DNA of 24,308 nt from Myxococcales bacterium (GTDB taxonomy: Bacteria > Myxococcota_A > Bradymonadia > Bradymonadales > Bradymonadaceae), in assembly GCA_007120915.1 (NCBI GenBank), contig SKMT01000105.1, positions 1 through 24,308 on the forward strand, written 5' to 3'. How positions within the stretch are numbered: the first letter of the stretch is position 1; each line of letters opens with the position of its first letter. Below, piece by piece: positions 22,770 to 24,308 of this stretch. The notes beneath the pieces were generated by a model. That model searched no databases and had not been told where the DNA came from. It saw only the letters and a list, made by a program, of their open reading frames with translations. Position numbers and translations under genes: made by a program.

Positions 22770-24308
<1,539 letters not shown>

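Overview
The window is a high-GC bacterial chromosome segment, dense in genes and without rRNA, tRNA, insertion sequence, prophage or CRISPR. A very large Ser/Thr kinase fused to an AAA ATPase and TPR repeats, several secreted lipoproteins with Asp/Cys-rich linkers, and many short intergenic repeats suggest a predatory or social delta-type lineage (Myxococcota, perhaps Bradymonadales). This placement is inference; no marker gene decides it.

Layout. 17-3894 (+): a cardiolipin synthase, then a fused 3-dehydroquinate synthase/EPSP synthase. 3968-5437 (-): a flavin monooxygenase, tail to tail with the fusion. 5750-7444 (+): a two-helix membrane protein and a ribbon-helix-helix/PIN toxin-antitoxin pair. 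7672-11375 (+): a CsaA-like chaperone, an ABC exporter and a polytopic GT-C-like membrane protein, closely packed. 11380-15979 (-): a CAP-domain lipoprotein with a duplicated 8-cysteine module, a YrdC/Sua5-fold protein, a PHB-depolymerase-like lipoprotein esterase, and an M20 peptidase that resembles PM20D1. 16441-20589 (+): the kinase/AAA/TPR protein. 20910-21194 (+): pterin-4a-carbinolamine dehydratase. 21630-24308 (-): an open frame that joins a UvrA fragment to the beta half of a 2-oxoacid dehydrogenase E1. This joint is most likely an assembly chimera, so sequence beyond about 22750 may not belong to this locus.

The most striking non-genic signal is a set of heptanucleotide tandem arrays at about ten sites. 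Their units differ (CCCAGMR, CCNAYCA, CCAAYRA, CCCACGA, CCCANGA and others), but on one strand nearly all fit a single frame, CCNANNR, repeating every 7 bases. Arrays keep phase for up to 20 units, change from one sub-family to another without losing phase, sit directly against or across stop codons, and one related array lies in frame inside the EPSP synthase domain. The pattern recalls the heptanucleotide STRR repeats of heterocystous cyanobacteria. Two other repeats are present: a GC-rich dispersed element, one copy of which forms the AroB-AroA linker, and a 106-base element duplicated at 21301-21554.

The genes do not form one pathway. csaA, the exporter and the GT-C protein look like one transcription unit, and the antitoxin/toxin pair another. 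The minus-strand lipoproteins and peptidase form a loose group of secreted or envelope hydrolases. No convincing new multi-gene system is visible; the novelty is in the repeats and in the fused or chimeric frames.
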